Below are positions 19,739 to 31,392 of a stretch of 64,000 nucleotides of DNA, piece after piece. The position numbers were made by a program, and so were the translations under genes. The stretch spans positions 36,719,896 to 36,783,895 of the forward strand of contig NC_067206.1 of assembly GCF_026262505.1 (NCBI RefSeq). Reading direction: 5' to 3'. This DNA comes from Trichomonas vaginalis G3 (taxonomy: Eukaryota > Parabasalia > Trichomonadida > Trichomonadidae). Under the pieces are notes generated by a model, which saw only the letters and a program-made list of their open reading frames with translations, was not told the DNA's origin and searched no databases. Every line of letters starts with the position of its first letter. Positions within the stretch are counted from its first letter, which is position 1.

Positions 19739-20119
19739 TCATTCATGAAAATAATTATTTCTAATTTCTTTTACTCTCTTGTATATACTAGATTTAAAGA
19801 ATTCAGAACATTTCCCATAATCTCCTAAATGTTTTCTTATCTTATTGGTTTTCCATTCATTATATGAAACTGAATAAACTTTATCTTTATCTTTACACCT
19901 TTCATCACTTCCAATATATTTATATCTCAGTTTTGATTTATTGGTTTCATATTCATTAACGTTTAATAATTCACAGTCTTCCTTTTTAAATAAATGTCTT
20001 ATGTATTCAGGATTAACAATTCTATAATATTGCTTCCCTTTAAATCTTTGAATATAAACAGGAACACCATCCTCTAAAATTCGATAATCTATTTTATCTG
20101 GTTTTACTTGTTGGGTCAT
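19739..20119 (-). CDS. Terminal-repeat gene, right copy (126 aa, unknown function)
   Basis: This whole-looking 126-residue protein starts MTQQVKPDKIDYRILEDG behind an ATTCTTACATAA leader and ends RNNYFHE. It contains YIQRFKGKQYYRIVNPEYIR, a basic aromatic stretch, and a Cys-poor Lys/Tyr-rich remainder. I recognise no domain. It reads inward from the right end of the element and has a broken twin at the left end. The gene is not in Maverick 2. Confidence 0.7.
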   Translation of the reverse strand: MTQQVKPDKIDYRILEDGVPVYIQRFKGKQYYRIVNPEYIRHLFKKEDCELLNVNEYETNKSKLRYKYIGSDERCKDKDKVYSVSYNEWKTNKIRKHLGDYGKCSEFFKSSIYKRVKEIRNNYFHE

Positions 20120-20248
20120 TTATGTAAGAATAAAAAAATAAATATATTTTAAAATTAATGTGTTAAAAAAATGATACAAAATCGCTCGATATTGTATGAA
20201 TTCTTACGTTTACAAAAAAAGTCACAAAACCCTTCATATCCTACTACT

Positions 20249-20254
20249 CATTAT
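20249..20254. repeat. Target-site duplication of Maverick 1, right
   Basis: CATTAT directly follows the terminal CT, identical to 4757-4762. Confidence 0.95.
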
Positions 20255-21050
20255 TAATGGAAACATAACAACGGCATCTTTTCAGGGAAACGTCTACAAA
20301 GCTTTGAAGAATAAGCTAATTCCTAAAAATGGAATCATTATTTTATGATTATGATTGTTTACATAAATTTAATAGTTTAAACTTAGAATATCACTTTTTC
20401 CACATGATTCAAATCAAATTAATGAGTTTAAAAACAGTTACCAACAGAAGATGACAAATTTAGCATCTTTCTTATCTCATAATAATACAACCACTGAATT
20501 TTGAACACAATGCTATGATTAATGAAATAGACACCTTATTTAATACATTCATTGTAAATATACAACGAACAACTTTTTCAGCACAAAATACGCTTGGGCT
20601 ACAAAAATAGATATCGATGAAACAAATAATCATAATGAAACAGCATATTATGAATCAACATATCTGAATTACACATCAATATCAAAGCTACCTATATCTC
20701 GTGGAATTCTAAATGCACGAATGGATATAATACCTTAAATAGTGTATCACGTAACAGAATTATTGAAGCTGAAAAACATTAAAGGAAAAGAAGGAGAAAC
20801 TTCACTTCATATTATAGCATTCAATAACTATCCAGAAATTTCAGAATTACTTATTTCAAATGGTACATATATTAATGCATAAGATTTACTTGGTAGAACT
20901 CCTCTTCATTTGATGATTTTGCATACAAATGAAGATATGAGAAATAATTTTTCACACCCAGTGTTAACCAAAAGCAACTGAACATTAAAATCAAAAATAG
21001 TGTTTCCGCATGACAAAAATAGCATTCTAACAACTTCTAAACTTCTAAAT
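20255..21050 (+). pseudogene. Host spacer with ankyrin-gene remnant
   Basis: Between the two Mavericks lies about 0.8 kb of host DNA. From about 20760 to 20985 the plus strand encodes recognisable ankyrin units (GETSLHIIAFNNYPEISELL, then an in-frame stop, then LLGRTPLHLMILHT). A weaker stretch upstream (near 20670-20740) recalls the linker before the first ankyrin unit. There is no Met, several stops interrupt it, and no intact frame remains. The first 380 bp show nothing I can name. It is a decayed relative of the two ankyrin genes at the left of the window. Confidence 0.65.
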
Positions 21051-21056
21051 AATTTC
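21051..21056. repeat. Target-site duplication of Maverick 2, left
   Basis: AATTTC precedes the terminal AG and recurs at 40202-40207. Confidence 0.95.
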
Positions 21057-21523
21057 AGTAGTATATGTGGACGGGTTGTGTGACTTTTTTTGTAAACGTA
21101 AGAATTCATACAATATTGAACGATTTTGTATCATTATTTTTAACATATGAAGTAAAAAATGTAAGATTCTTACAGTTTTGATTCTTACGTTTTTGAATAA
21201 ATCAAGATTTAAAAATTTTCAAAATTGTAAGACATTTACACTCAGCCCATACATAACGAAATAAAAGAAGCTATATATAGATGATGTCAGGTTATTCAAT
21301 AATTAAACATTGTTTAAATCCTGATTGGAATCAATGGAGTCATGAATGAAAAATAAACTTTAAGAAGCTAATGATTATTTGAATTTATGAAATCAATTAT
21401 TTGATTCATTCTTTCTTCAATCTCTTCTATTCTTTTTGTTAAATCATCTATTTTCATTAATGAGGTGATTCTTGATTGAGGAATAGATTTCATCACTTAT
21501 ATTCTAATTTTTATTTAATGATA
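21057..21523. repeat. Terminal inverted repeat of Maverick 2, left
   Basis: This matches the right end (39537-40201) inverted, starting AGTAGTATATGTGGACGGG. It includes part of the coiled-coil gene that is whole at the right end, so the left copy of the repeat is shorter. GTAAG or CTTAC words recur several times between 21095 and 21240. Confidence 0.9.
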
Positions 21524-21524
21524 A

Positions 21525-22657
21525 ATGAGTATAACAACTAATTCATTGAAATCTTTAAAGTTCACTAATTCAGAATTAGAAAATATTTTAGAAAATTTTG
21601 GAGACGGTTCTTATCCAACATATATGCAGAATGTGAAAGAGTTTTCCAGATTGTTGAATGAATTTAAATATAACGGACCAATTACTAAAAAGGCTATAAT
21701 GAGATATTTATATCCCAAAAAAGTTGAAAAACAGGAGAATATTCCTCTTTATGGTCCAGAGGACCTGGGCTCAGAGAGCCTTGAAACACCTCCTGAATAT
21801 TTTGAAGAAAAAATTAAACAAGATGAATATTATAACGATGAGATTGAGAAATTGGAACAATTAAGAAATGAAATAGATGAAAAAATTAAGGAATTGAGAA
21901 ATGCTGAGAATGAAGTAGAGGGTTTAATGAATATCCCAGCTTCAGAATCAGAAGTTCAAAAATCACATGAGGAAAGATATAAAAATTACTTTTTGGAATC
22001 TACTAAAAATTTATTAGATGGTGATATTGACGAAACACTTTCAGAAGAAGGCACAAAATTTATTCATAAACATAAGTTACAATTTATTGACGATGGAGAT
22101 TATCCATGTATATTACTTTCACCTCCTCTGATTCTGAAAATTCAAAAAAGCACTAAAAACGTGACATATGCAACAAATACGATTAAGAAAGAAGACCATG
22201 ATATTTACACAAATTATTATTTAAATAAATGTACAGGTGTTGATAAAGTTTTTGATTTATTAGATAAAATATCAAAAGAAACCATTGGAACCTATAAAAT
22301 TTTATGTGATTGTGGTTTCATTATTGAAGATACCAATAATGTTTCATATGAAAGAACAGCACCGAAGGAAGACGAAGTGAAAGGTCTATACCATTCGTTA
22401 TTAAGAATATAAAAGATATGAAAACTTATAAACATTATATTTATTCATTTATTTCAGAAAAAATGGAAGCAACCCATAAAACATCTTCTCATCATTTTAT
22501 AGCTATTCATACATTCCTTTTCAAAGTTGTGAAATTAAATAAGACAGGAATTAGATTTAATGTATCAGGGTACGCATTCTTGAGTAAATTAAAATGTATT
22601 CGTCACGTCGCAGATGATAAAAATTTATGTGTTCTTAATTCATTTTATGGGCTTTAA
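21525..22657 (+). pseudogene. Unknown gene(s) upstream of the polymerase
   Basis: The first part encodes a 295-residue protein starting MSITTNSLKSLKFTNSELEN after an AATTTTTATTTAATGATAAATG leader. It has an acidic coiled-coil centre (about 105-140, LEQLRNEIDEKIKELRNAEN) and a C-terminal part without known motifs. A further 79-residue frame follows almost at once; whether it belongs to the same former gene or is separate cannot be decided here, and the region looks broken about once. Terminal proteins that prime family B polymerases are often encoded beside or fused to them, so this is a candidate by position only. Maverick 1 lacks it. Confidence 0.55.
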
Positions 22658-22704
22658 AAAAATAAACTTTATTTTTATTTATTTTAATTTTTATTCTTAC
22701 ATAA

Positions 22705-25700
22705 ATGAACAAAAATGGAACAGCTAAAATGAATGATAATCAAATAAGAGCGAAGGTAGAAGGTTATTTAAACGCTTCTATAACATTCCTGATGGTGTTA
22801 ATCCTAAAACTCGTAGAAGTTATTTAAATGAAGCAATAGATGCATATGAAGGTTTGACATTTCATCAGAAAGTGAGAGATTAGCGAGAATGTTAAATGTT
22901 AATATTGATTTCTATTATTGTGATCCTCAACCAGAAGACGTGGACATAAATAAGGTAGACTTTCCATTAGTGGAATCAATAATGATAGATCCAGAATTTG
23001 AAACAGTAAATATTTTATTAACACAGAGTCCATGTGGAAAACTTCACGCTGACAGAATAACAGACGTTGAAGCACTCACGGCTATAAAGTTTGTCCATTT
23101 GTAAAGAAGAAGTTTATTCTATCCGTGATGATCCAGAAAGGAAAAACCAAAGAAGATTTTTAAAAGCATTGTGAGAAATGTAAAGAAAATAATGGAAGAT
23201 TAATTCAAGACGTTCAATTGCAAAACACACAACAACCATATGCACCACATATTACGAAACAGAAGATATATCAGTGGTTATTAGCACATAATTTGCAGGA
23301 ATATTATAAACCGACAAGATATTATATTACTTTTGACTTCGAAACATTAGAGACTAAAGAAGAATTACAACTTTCTGAGTGTGCAACTTTGAACGCTTAC
23401 TTAAAACCATTCATGGTATCATCAACGGTTAAATTAAACGATAAAACATATACGAGGAATTTTTGCTTAACTTCGAGTGATTCTTTTATTTCTGATTGGA
23501 TTGAGTTTTTATTTTCAACCTGTTCATTAGTTGCTAAATCAAATATTGAACAATATGAAGAATTAATGAAGCCGCAAACGGCGGGACTTTGTCTCATACA
23601 TTAAATGAAAAACAGAAGGAAGCATTTAAAGAACTTCTAGATGAGGAATTCAATAAAGTGAATATCATAGGTTTTAATTCGGGAAAGTTTGATTTAAATT
23701 TAATTCTTCGTGATTTAAACACTGCAAAATGGAAAATAAAATCAATGCTGGGTTCATCTTCACAATTTAAGCAAATCATTGTAAAGAAAACAAACGTTCC
23801 ATATGAATTGAGATTTATTGACATCAGAAATTATATAGCGGGTGGGACATTAGACCAATTCACTCAAGATTTCGGAAACAATAAATCACGTGTTAAATCC
23901 TTTTTCCCTTATCAATTCATCACATGGGAGAATTACGAAGAAGAATTATATAAAAGGAACCATTCACTCAAGATTCATTTTATTCAGCATTAACACAAGA
24001 AACAATATCGATTCAGATTATCAAATATATCTCAATGATGCTAAAAATTTAAGAATAGATTAGAATATTTTATTCATTATTGCAATAAAGATGTTGAAAT
24101 TATGATTGACCCAATTGATAAAATTATTGAAGAAACATTTGTTTATAAAATTGACATGCTTCATAATCTTTCTTTATCATCGAATGCATCAATGATTCGT
24201 TACGCGTTAGCATATAAGAACTTCAATCCTAACGAAACATATCCAGAAGAAGAAAATGTGGAATCAAGTTTTGAATTAACGAAAAAGTATTGGAAATATA
24301 AAATTGATTCATATAAGAAACAAGATGAAAAAGCAGAAAGAGATACTAAAAATAATGTTTCAATGGATGATTTTCAATACTATCACAATTTAATCCTTTC
24401 ATCTAAATGCAAAATGTGTGGTAAAGCGTTTACATATGCAAATAAACCAACATTGGATAGAATCATAATGAAAAACCACATACCAAAGAAAATTGTCAGT
24501 TAATGTGTTGTTATTGCAATGTCGTAAAATCAAATAAAGATGAAGATGTTCAACGTTTAAGAATCAATTTAAGAAATTATGCATTAAAAAATAATTTACC
24601 AATGACTTTAGATTCAGTTGAAGCTTATCACATTCTCCGTAATGGAATTACTGGTGGTTATCAAATGTTCAACATCGTGTTAATCTTAAAGGAATCACGC
24701 ACATTAATAAACTTTCATATAGTCCAGAAACTAAAACTGTATCAAATGAGGACACCACCAACATTATGACTCATTTCGTTGGTGTTGATTTTAATTCATT
24801 ATATCCTTCATCATTTTCATCTAATCCTCATGATTTCATTCAATATACTGACCATAAAATGTATATGCCGGGAAGATTGAACGGAGTTATCATTTGTGAT
24901 ACAGCAACAAAGAAAGCAAAAGCACTGGGAATAATTAAGAAGAAAAATACTTTATTCGTGGCTGAAGTAAAGGGTCATATTGATGAAAAATACATTAATG
25001 ATTACATAAACTTTTTACCGATAATAAGAAACTTAGATATTATCACAGATGAAAAAACAATTGGCAGTTTTATGTATAATTACATGAAATCAAACAATTA
25101 CCAGTTGACCAGAAACAGAGAAATTAACTCAATTAGCATCAACACACAACCAATATCAACCATTTTCTTCTTATTATCTTTGGTATCTAATAGACAGATT
25201 TCATTTTATCATTGATGACATTCAATCAATTTTAACATTTACTAAAAACACTTGCTTTAATGAATTTGCGAACAAATTTATGAACGAAAGACAAAAGGCT
25301 GAATTAGAAGGAAATAAAGGAAAAAGTTTATTTTGCAAGATTTCACTTAATGGATCATATGGTTACGATGCAATGAATACACAAAATTACGCAAAGACTA
25401 AAATAATGAATGCACAGAAGTCACGCGTTGCATGTATGTCAAATAAGTTTAAAAACATAAGAGAAATAGGTGAAGATACATATCAAGTGATGCTTAAAGA
25501 TAGATTTTATAGATGTGATACATGTTTACAAGAGGCATTCTTCACTTTAGATAACGCAAATACTGGTATTTGGTTTTCATTTATGATTTTATGTATAAAT
25601 GCATGGATGTTAATCGTTTTCATTTCATTGAAGGTGATACTGATTCATCTTATTGGGCAATCGCTGGCGATCCAAATCTTCCTAACACTCAAGCATTTCA

Positions 25701-26163
25701 AGCAATTGTTACCGATAAACAATTTTATGATAAAAACATTTTCAAATTCGCACCTTTTGATTTCTTCTGTTTTGATGAGAAATTTAAACCTAAATTAAAG
25801 AATAAAGCTGAAGAAAAAGCACATGAGAAAAAATTATTGGGTTTAGCAATTGAGAAACAAGGTGATAACATGGTTGCTTTATGTCCTAAGTGTTATACAT
25901 CATTCAACGGTTCAATTGATGGAAGTGATTTTAAAAAGATTGCACAAAAAATGAAAGGTGTTAGTTTAAGACAAAATAAGCAATTAACACCTAAAAATTA
26001 TTTGGATATAATAAATGATAAATTGATATTTGATGGTCAGAATATTAATTTACAACTTAAAAATGGGTCAATGACTCGCTTAACAATTGGTAAGACTGCA
26101 TTAACAGGAGCACACACTAAGGCTGTATGTTGTGAAAATGGATGTTGTATGCCATTTATTTAA
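22705..26163 (+). pseudogene. Protein-primed family B DNA polymerase, decayed
   Basis: The span is about 1,150 codons long, the usual size of Polinton polymerases. Exonuclease motifs are visible as TFDFETLE (near 23330), GFNSGKFDLNLI (near 23675) and YCNKDVEIM (near 24085). Polymerase motifs are VDFNSLYPSS (near 24790), KISLNGSYGY (near 25345) and GDTDSSYW (near 25640). Between the two halves lies a Cys/His cluster of HNH type (near 24410-24530). The enzyme copies the Maverick genome from a protein primer. It is heavily broken, with roughly ten breaks. It reads inward and is followed by the integrase. Maverick 1 has no copy. Confidence 0.9.
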
Positions 26164-26266
26164 TAAAATACCACAGAAGAGACAAAAGGAACCGTTGAAT
26201 GATGGCTTTGATACTATGATTCAAAGAGGCGGGTACCCTTAAAACATTGATTTTATTTTTATATAA

Positions 26267-27756
26267 ATGAATAACACAGATTTAAAAATTTTAATTGCTG
26301 ATTTAGTACTTAATCAAAATTTTCTTAATTATTATGATTTAAAAGCATATCTCCAAAAATATGATAACAATATAACGGGTGATGATATGGAATATTATTA
26401 TCCATATTATAAAAATGAAATTTTGAAATATCATAATAAAATAATTTCTGAAATTAAAGACAAATTAAAAATAATGAATATTCAAAGGGAAAAACTAAAT
26501 CACAACTTAAACAGTTGAAAGATTTCAAAAATAAAGTATTAACAGAAGAAGATATTGATGAATTATATAAATTATATAATCCTGAGCCACAAAACACCCA
26601 TGTCCTTCAGACCATAAATGATGCACAAGCTTTAATTTATGATTCATTAGTTAAACCATATTCAGCCCGACTTTTAAATGAAGATCAACTTTTGGAATTC
26701 ATCCTTCAACATAAACTTGAAGCGGGAAAGTATATCAAACCTTTATATACAGCATATTTAAAACAAATGAATAGAATACATCCAGAATTAATGAAGGGAG
26801 GATTGAATTCCAAAATCAAAGCAGATAAAATTAAACCACTTGCAACACCAAAACCTCCAACGACAGTACCGCCTCCTCCTTCAGTTAATCCTTCATCATT
26901 CACTTTATTATATCCATTTCAAACATTAAAGAAGCAAAAAGATTTTAAAATGGATTTCAAGATATTAAATAAACCAATTGACCCGAAAATTCAACCATTA
27001 AAGGAAAAATTTAGTCGACCTTCATTTGCACCATATCCATATTCATACGAAATCGATCATCTGGAATATTCAAAAGGAAACGTTACTTATTTATTTGCCA
27101 TTAACATTAACACTAGATATTTATATTGCATTCCGGTGAAAGGGAAAACAGAACAGGAAACAAGAAGAGCTATTCAATACTTACTAGATCATGAAAGAGT
27201 AGATAATATCAGGGGTGATGGTGATAAAGGATTTCAGGCAGCTATGGCTCATTATTTCCCACAAATTAATTTTTACTTCTCATCCTCTCCATATACGTTT
27301 CATAATAAAATAGTTGATGCGGTAATGAGAACTCTTAGAGATGCGTTAGGGGTTAACGGTCAGATATACTGGGATGGAAATCATGACTCCATCATACAAC
27401 AGTTAGTATATTATTACAATAATACATGGCATAGAACTATAAACATGAAACCAGTGGAAATGAAAAATGATATTTCAAAAGAATGGGAATATATTAGAAA
27501 GCAAATGGAAAAGTTAAATGATGTTAAACGTGAACAAATTAATTCGGGGCTCATGAATTTTAAACAAGGGGATAAAGTTTTGATTCATCTCGATTATGGA
27601 AAAACTGATAAATCAATGACAAAAAGAAGACGAAGATTTGACACAATAGCTGAATTTGTTAGATATATTAACGGCAATGCATTAGTTGAAGTTGACAATA
27701 AATTAATAGAAATTCCGATTTATTTTATTACTCCATTATATTTAAATAATATTTAA
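26267..27756 (+). pseudogene. Maverick integrase (rve type), broken
   Basis: This is the counterpart of 17801-19311, with the same Pro-rich hinge (PPTTVPPPPSVNPSS), rve core (EIDHLEYSKGNV, GDGDKGF) and basic C-terminal domain, ending ITPLYLNNI. The N-terminus MNNTDLKILIADLVLNQNFL differs from the other copy at several residues, while the core is nearly identical. The start follows a TTTTATTTTTATATAAATG leader. The copy is broken, though the catalytic core lies in one long frame. Confidence 0.88.
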
Positions 27757-27776
27757 TTTTTTTTATTTCGTAAGAA

Positions 27777-28040
27777 ATGAGTGACAACAAAGCAGTCAAG
27801 AGTCCAGACGATGAATATAAAAAGAAACTAAACAGAATTAAATCAAAAATATGCTATTACAAAAAGAAGCCACAATGCAGTGGGGTTGAAAACGATAAAG
27901 AAATAATCGAAAAATTAGAAACTTATCGTTCAATCATTAAACTGAGTGAAGCAAAAATAAAAGAATTTAATAGAATAAATAAATTGATTGGAAGAGATGA
28001 ATTTAATAAAGATGAATTTTTAAACTCAATCCAAATTTAA
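27777..28040 (+). CDS. Small Lys-rich Maverick protein (87 aa)
   Basis: The 87-residue product starts MSDNKAVKSPDDEYKKKLNR behind a T-rich ATTTCGTAAGAAATG leader. It has a KICYYKKKPQCSG stretch with two Cys and a helical C-terminal half (IEKLETYRSIIKLSEAKIKE), so a short coiled coil or DNA-contacting helix is possible. No family is recognised. It follows the integrase by 20 bp on the same strand, and its stop overlaps the convergent 54-residue gene in TTAA. It looks whole. Confidence 0.65.
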   Translation: MSDNKAVKSPDDEYKKKLNRIKSKICYYKKKPQCSGVENDKEIIEKLETYRSIIKLSEAKIKEFNRINKLIGRDEFNKDEFLNSIQI

Positions 28041-28201
28041 TTTTTATTCCTCTTCGACAACATCTCTCTTTCCATCATTACTGCATAACCACATTTTCTC
28101 AATTTTAGTGGTTTGTTATTTTTAACATGTTCTTGCATCATTTTTATCATTTCCTCCCTTGTTATGATTCGTGGTAAATTTTGAGCTTGTGGGGTATTCA
28201 T
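28037..28201 (-). CDS. Tiny Maverick protein (54 aa), unknown function
   Basis: This is the same gene as 17358-17522, starting MNTPQAQNLPRIITREEM after a TTTTTATCATAAATG leader and ending RNKN. The open frame is kept in both elements with mostly conservative changes, which supports a real product. It converges on the 87-residue gene, sharing TTAA. Confidence 0.65.
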   Translation of the reverse strand: MNTPQAQNLPRIITREEMIKMMQEHVKNNKPLKLRKCGYAVMMEREMLSKRNKN

Positions 28202-28253
28202 TTATGATAAAAATAAAAATTTGTTATCACTTATTTTATCGTTAATGTTTTCA

Positions 28254-28980
28254 GGTCATTCAATAATTAATTATTTTTGAATAACTGAAGGGGTCACCGG
28301 GTCACCAGGTGGTCACCAGGTAATTTCACTTCTATGAAAAAATGTGACAACATGACATTTTGACAACAGTCATGGGTCATTCAATAATTAATTATTTTTG
28401 AATAACTGAAGGGGTCACCGGGTCACCAGGTGGTCACCAGGTAATTTCACTTCTATGAAAAAATGTGACAACATGACATTTTGACAACAGTCATGGGTCA
28501 TTCAATAATTAATTATTTTTGAATAACTGAAGGGGTCACCGGGTCACCAGGTGGTCACCAGGTAATTTCACTTCTATGAAAAAATGTGACAACATGACAT
28601 TTTGACAACAGTCATGGGTCATTCAATAATTAATTATTTTTGAATAACTGAAGGGGTCACCGGGTCACCAGGTGGTCACCAGGTAATTTCACTTCTATGA
28701 AAAAATGTGACAACATGACATTTTGACAACAGTCATGGGTCATTCAATAATTAATTATTTTTGAATAACTGAAGGGGTCACCGGGTCACCAGGTGGTCAC
28801 CAGGTAATTTCACTTCTATGAAAAAATGTGACAACATGACATTTTGACAACAGTCATGGGTCATTCAATAATTAATTATTTTTGAATAACTGAAGGGGTC
28901 ACCGGGTCACCAGGTGGTCACCAGGTAATTTCACTTCTATGAAAAAATGTGACAACATGACATTTTGACAACATCATAGG
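28254..28980. repeat. Iteron-like array, six copies of 121 bp
   Basis: Six near-identical direct copies of a 121-bp unit lie here. Each unit has the edge TTAATTATTTTTGAATAACTG, a core of repeated GGTCACC words (GGGTCACCGGGTCACCAGG then TGGTCACCAGG) and GTGACAACATGACATTTTG. The inverted array at 31393-32102 lies on the other side of the primase-helicase gene. Confidence 0.95.
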
Positions 28981-29010
28981 AGGAAGGCAAAAATAAATTC
29001 CAGTCATACT

Positions 29011-31321
29011 TTATAAAGCTTCATTCACAGGTATTTCATCGTCAGTAAATGAATCCTCATTATCGTTTGGTTCAACCTGTTTATATAATCCTTTCATTTC
29101 TTCTTTCAAAACATAATACCATGTCTGTTTACCATCTATTTTTCTTTGTTTCCTTTCACATTTATCCTTAATGCTCATTTGGAAATTCTTGTCTTTCATG
29201 TCTGATGGTTTGCAGAATAGAGCATTTTTACACGTCATACCTGCACACAATTCATCATAATGTGTATTTATCCATACATCTAAAGGATTTGATGATAATT
29301 CTATTAAATCTTGTTTGGCTTCAGTCATCGGTATGATTCGTACATTAAATGATGAAAGGTCATATTGCATAAAATACGTCAGTAAATTATCATAAAATTC
29401 CTTAGTGCATGAATCCATTAAATTCTTGAAGTAATCAAATTGACCCTTGAATTTACCATTAACTCTTAAAACTACGTATCTTCTGTCTCCAACATCAATT
29501 TTGACAGGGTAGACGTTGTTAGTTACGAAAATGAAGTTTGCAACGTTCTGAGCAGTTCTTCTGGGTTGATTCTTTTCATTAATTCTAATCTCATTATCCG
29601 TAATAATTGATTTCAAAGCGTTGAAGTTTGCGAGTCTGTCTTCACCTACATTCTTGAGTTCATTAAGTACAAGAAACATTTTATTTTCAACTACTGAGTT
29701 GAAATTACCCGTTAGCTCACTTATTTCAGTAATGTTTTTACATGAATAACCAGCGAGAAGTTCAGAAATAATGTCTGTGAATCTGTTTTTACCTGTTCCC
29801 TGAAGTCCTTTCAAAACAATTGCTGTTTCATTCTTGATTCCAGGATGTTGAATCATTGATGCAATCCAGCCGAGAAGGTATTTATACACTTCATCGTTAT
29901 TATCACAAATGGCTTCTTTAATGAAATTCATAAACATCTCAATTTTTGAGTAATCTGGTTTTTCGAGAATGTTGTATTTATAACCCTGAAACGTTGAGAA
30001 AACATCTGGGGAATCAGATTTAAAGCAAACACCCTTAACGGTTAATGGAGACAATTGATTTAGTAGTACGTCCCATGCTGTTATTGTTTTACCTTCTTCT
30101 TTAAATAACTTAATCATTTTAAGTGACTCTTTCATGTTTGATTGAAGAACGAATGATATTTGATTCATTTTGTCGTGTATGTTGTAATCTTTCTGAATGA
30201 AGTATTTATTTCCACAATCTACAAAACGGATTACACGTGATAAATCCTCAATTACTTCAGAACTGTTTTTATACTGATGATTTTCAGCTTTACGTCTAAT
30301 ATCTGTTATCAAAAACGAGTCATCAAGTTTGATATCAAATGTTATTTTTGGCTTGCGTAATAAAGGTAAAACATATTCATCATAATATTCCTTTTGATAT
30401 AGTTTTAGAATCTTCACTAAAACAAATGGAGAAGTCATTAAATGTGCATATCTACTACGTGCTTTTTCAAAATTACTTTTTGCATTTTCTGTTAAGCTGC
30501 AGAAATTATAAACGTTATCGTATGCTTCATTAATTAAATGATTAGGTAACGAATTAATAGCTTGAAACAGTGTGAATAATGTAACTTCTTTTTCTAAATT
30601 CATGTTTCCACCGTCATTATGTACTTCAAAATCACAGATGCCATCAACTATGCTCTGGGCAAGTTTATCGTCAATGTTTACATCTTTGTTTTCATTCATT
30701 ATACTCTTTATTTCTTCATTCTTCTGTTCAACTCTTACCTTAATATTCAAATCATTTAATATATCATTCACTGTTCTGGTTAATGTTGAATCATAACTTC
30801 CGCGAATGAATGAGTATGTATTGATTGGTTCTGTTGCATTCTTTCGAACTCTTGAATCAGCCATAACTACTAATGAACGCTTTGAATCATCAATAGAAGT
30901 CATGATATCAATATCATAATCATTGCAGGAATAACATTTAATCATTCTGTTCGAAACTGCATAGAAGAAATTAGTGTTGCAATAAATGTGAAGACCTCCT
31001 GAAGCTTTTAACAATAACATCTTTATCCGAAAGTTTTGATAAAATGTCTTTTCTAACTGTTTCTTTAAGTTCATCATTGTACGATTTATTGATATCAACA
31101 TCTATAATCGTTAAATTTGAAATTTTATTTACTAATAAAGCTGTACCAGTTTTCCTTCCTCTTCCTCCATCATGTTTGAGGTAGTTATGTAAATCAATCA
31201 TGTTTTCACCAATTCTTTCGTTGAGGGTTTTAGTTTCTGCCACAACTAATTCCGCAACTAATGAATCAATAACTTTTTCATCAGAAACGATAAAGTTGCT
31301 GTTGCTGTTTGTTGCTGTCAT
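29011..31321 (-). pseudogene. Primase-SF3 helicase gene, broken
   Basis: This counterpart of 13797-16104 is about 97 percent identical by eye. The primase part shows IIDVDIN (near 31095) and a YSCNDYDIDIM segment; the helicase part shows GLQGTGKNRF (near 29800), LVLNELKN (near 29665) and FIFVTNN (near 29520). A large uninterrupted frame covers the helicase and much of the linker. The gene is broken about once. It is bracketed by two inverted six-copy arrays and preceded by the shared A/T-rich box. Together with the decayed polymerase it means this Maverick once had two replication-start enzymes. Confidence 0.85.
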
Positions 31322-31329
31322 TTATATAG

Positions 31330-31373
31330 GAATAAAAAAATAAAAATAATTTTAAAACTAACTTTATTTTTGG
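31330..31373 (-). promoter_or_regulatory. Shared upstream box of the primase-helicase gene
   Basis: The box is the same as those at 16112-16156 and 17075-17121 (plus-strand ACTAACTTTATTTTTGGG). It lies between the start codon and the inverted array. Confidence 0.55.
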
Positions 31374-31392
31374 GCTGCGTCAAATTTTCTGT

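Larger units (their letters stand above)
4763..20248. mobile_element. Maverick/Polinton element 1
   Basis: This 15,486-bp element begins AG and ends CT, as Mavericks do, and has a terminal inverted repeat of about 920 bp and a perfect 6-bp target duplication. From left to right it holds terminal-repeat genes, two small amphipathic proteins, probable major capsid protein, packaging ATPase, four unknown genes, a fibre gene, a repeat array, primase-helicase, KilA-N, two tiny genes, integrase, and the terminal-repeat genes again. It has no DNA polymerase gene. It is a fossil with roughly ten breaks. Several genes still look whole. Its close match to element 2 and intact target duplication argue for a recent insertion. 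Confidence 0.95.
19328..20248. repeat. Terminal inverted repeat of Maverick 1, right
   Basis: This is the inverted match to 4763-5680, ending CATATCCTACTACT. Its inner edge lies directly at the 5' end of the integrase gene, where Maverick 2 carries the polymerase gene instead. Confidence 0.93.

Noticed and set aside
28254-28980. CRISPR array
   Set aside because: The 121-bp units are directly abutted with no variable spacers, and there are no cas genes; the DNA is eukaryotic.
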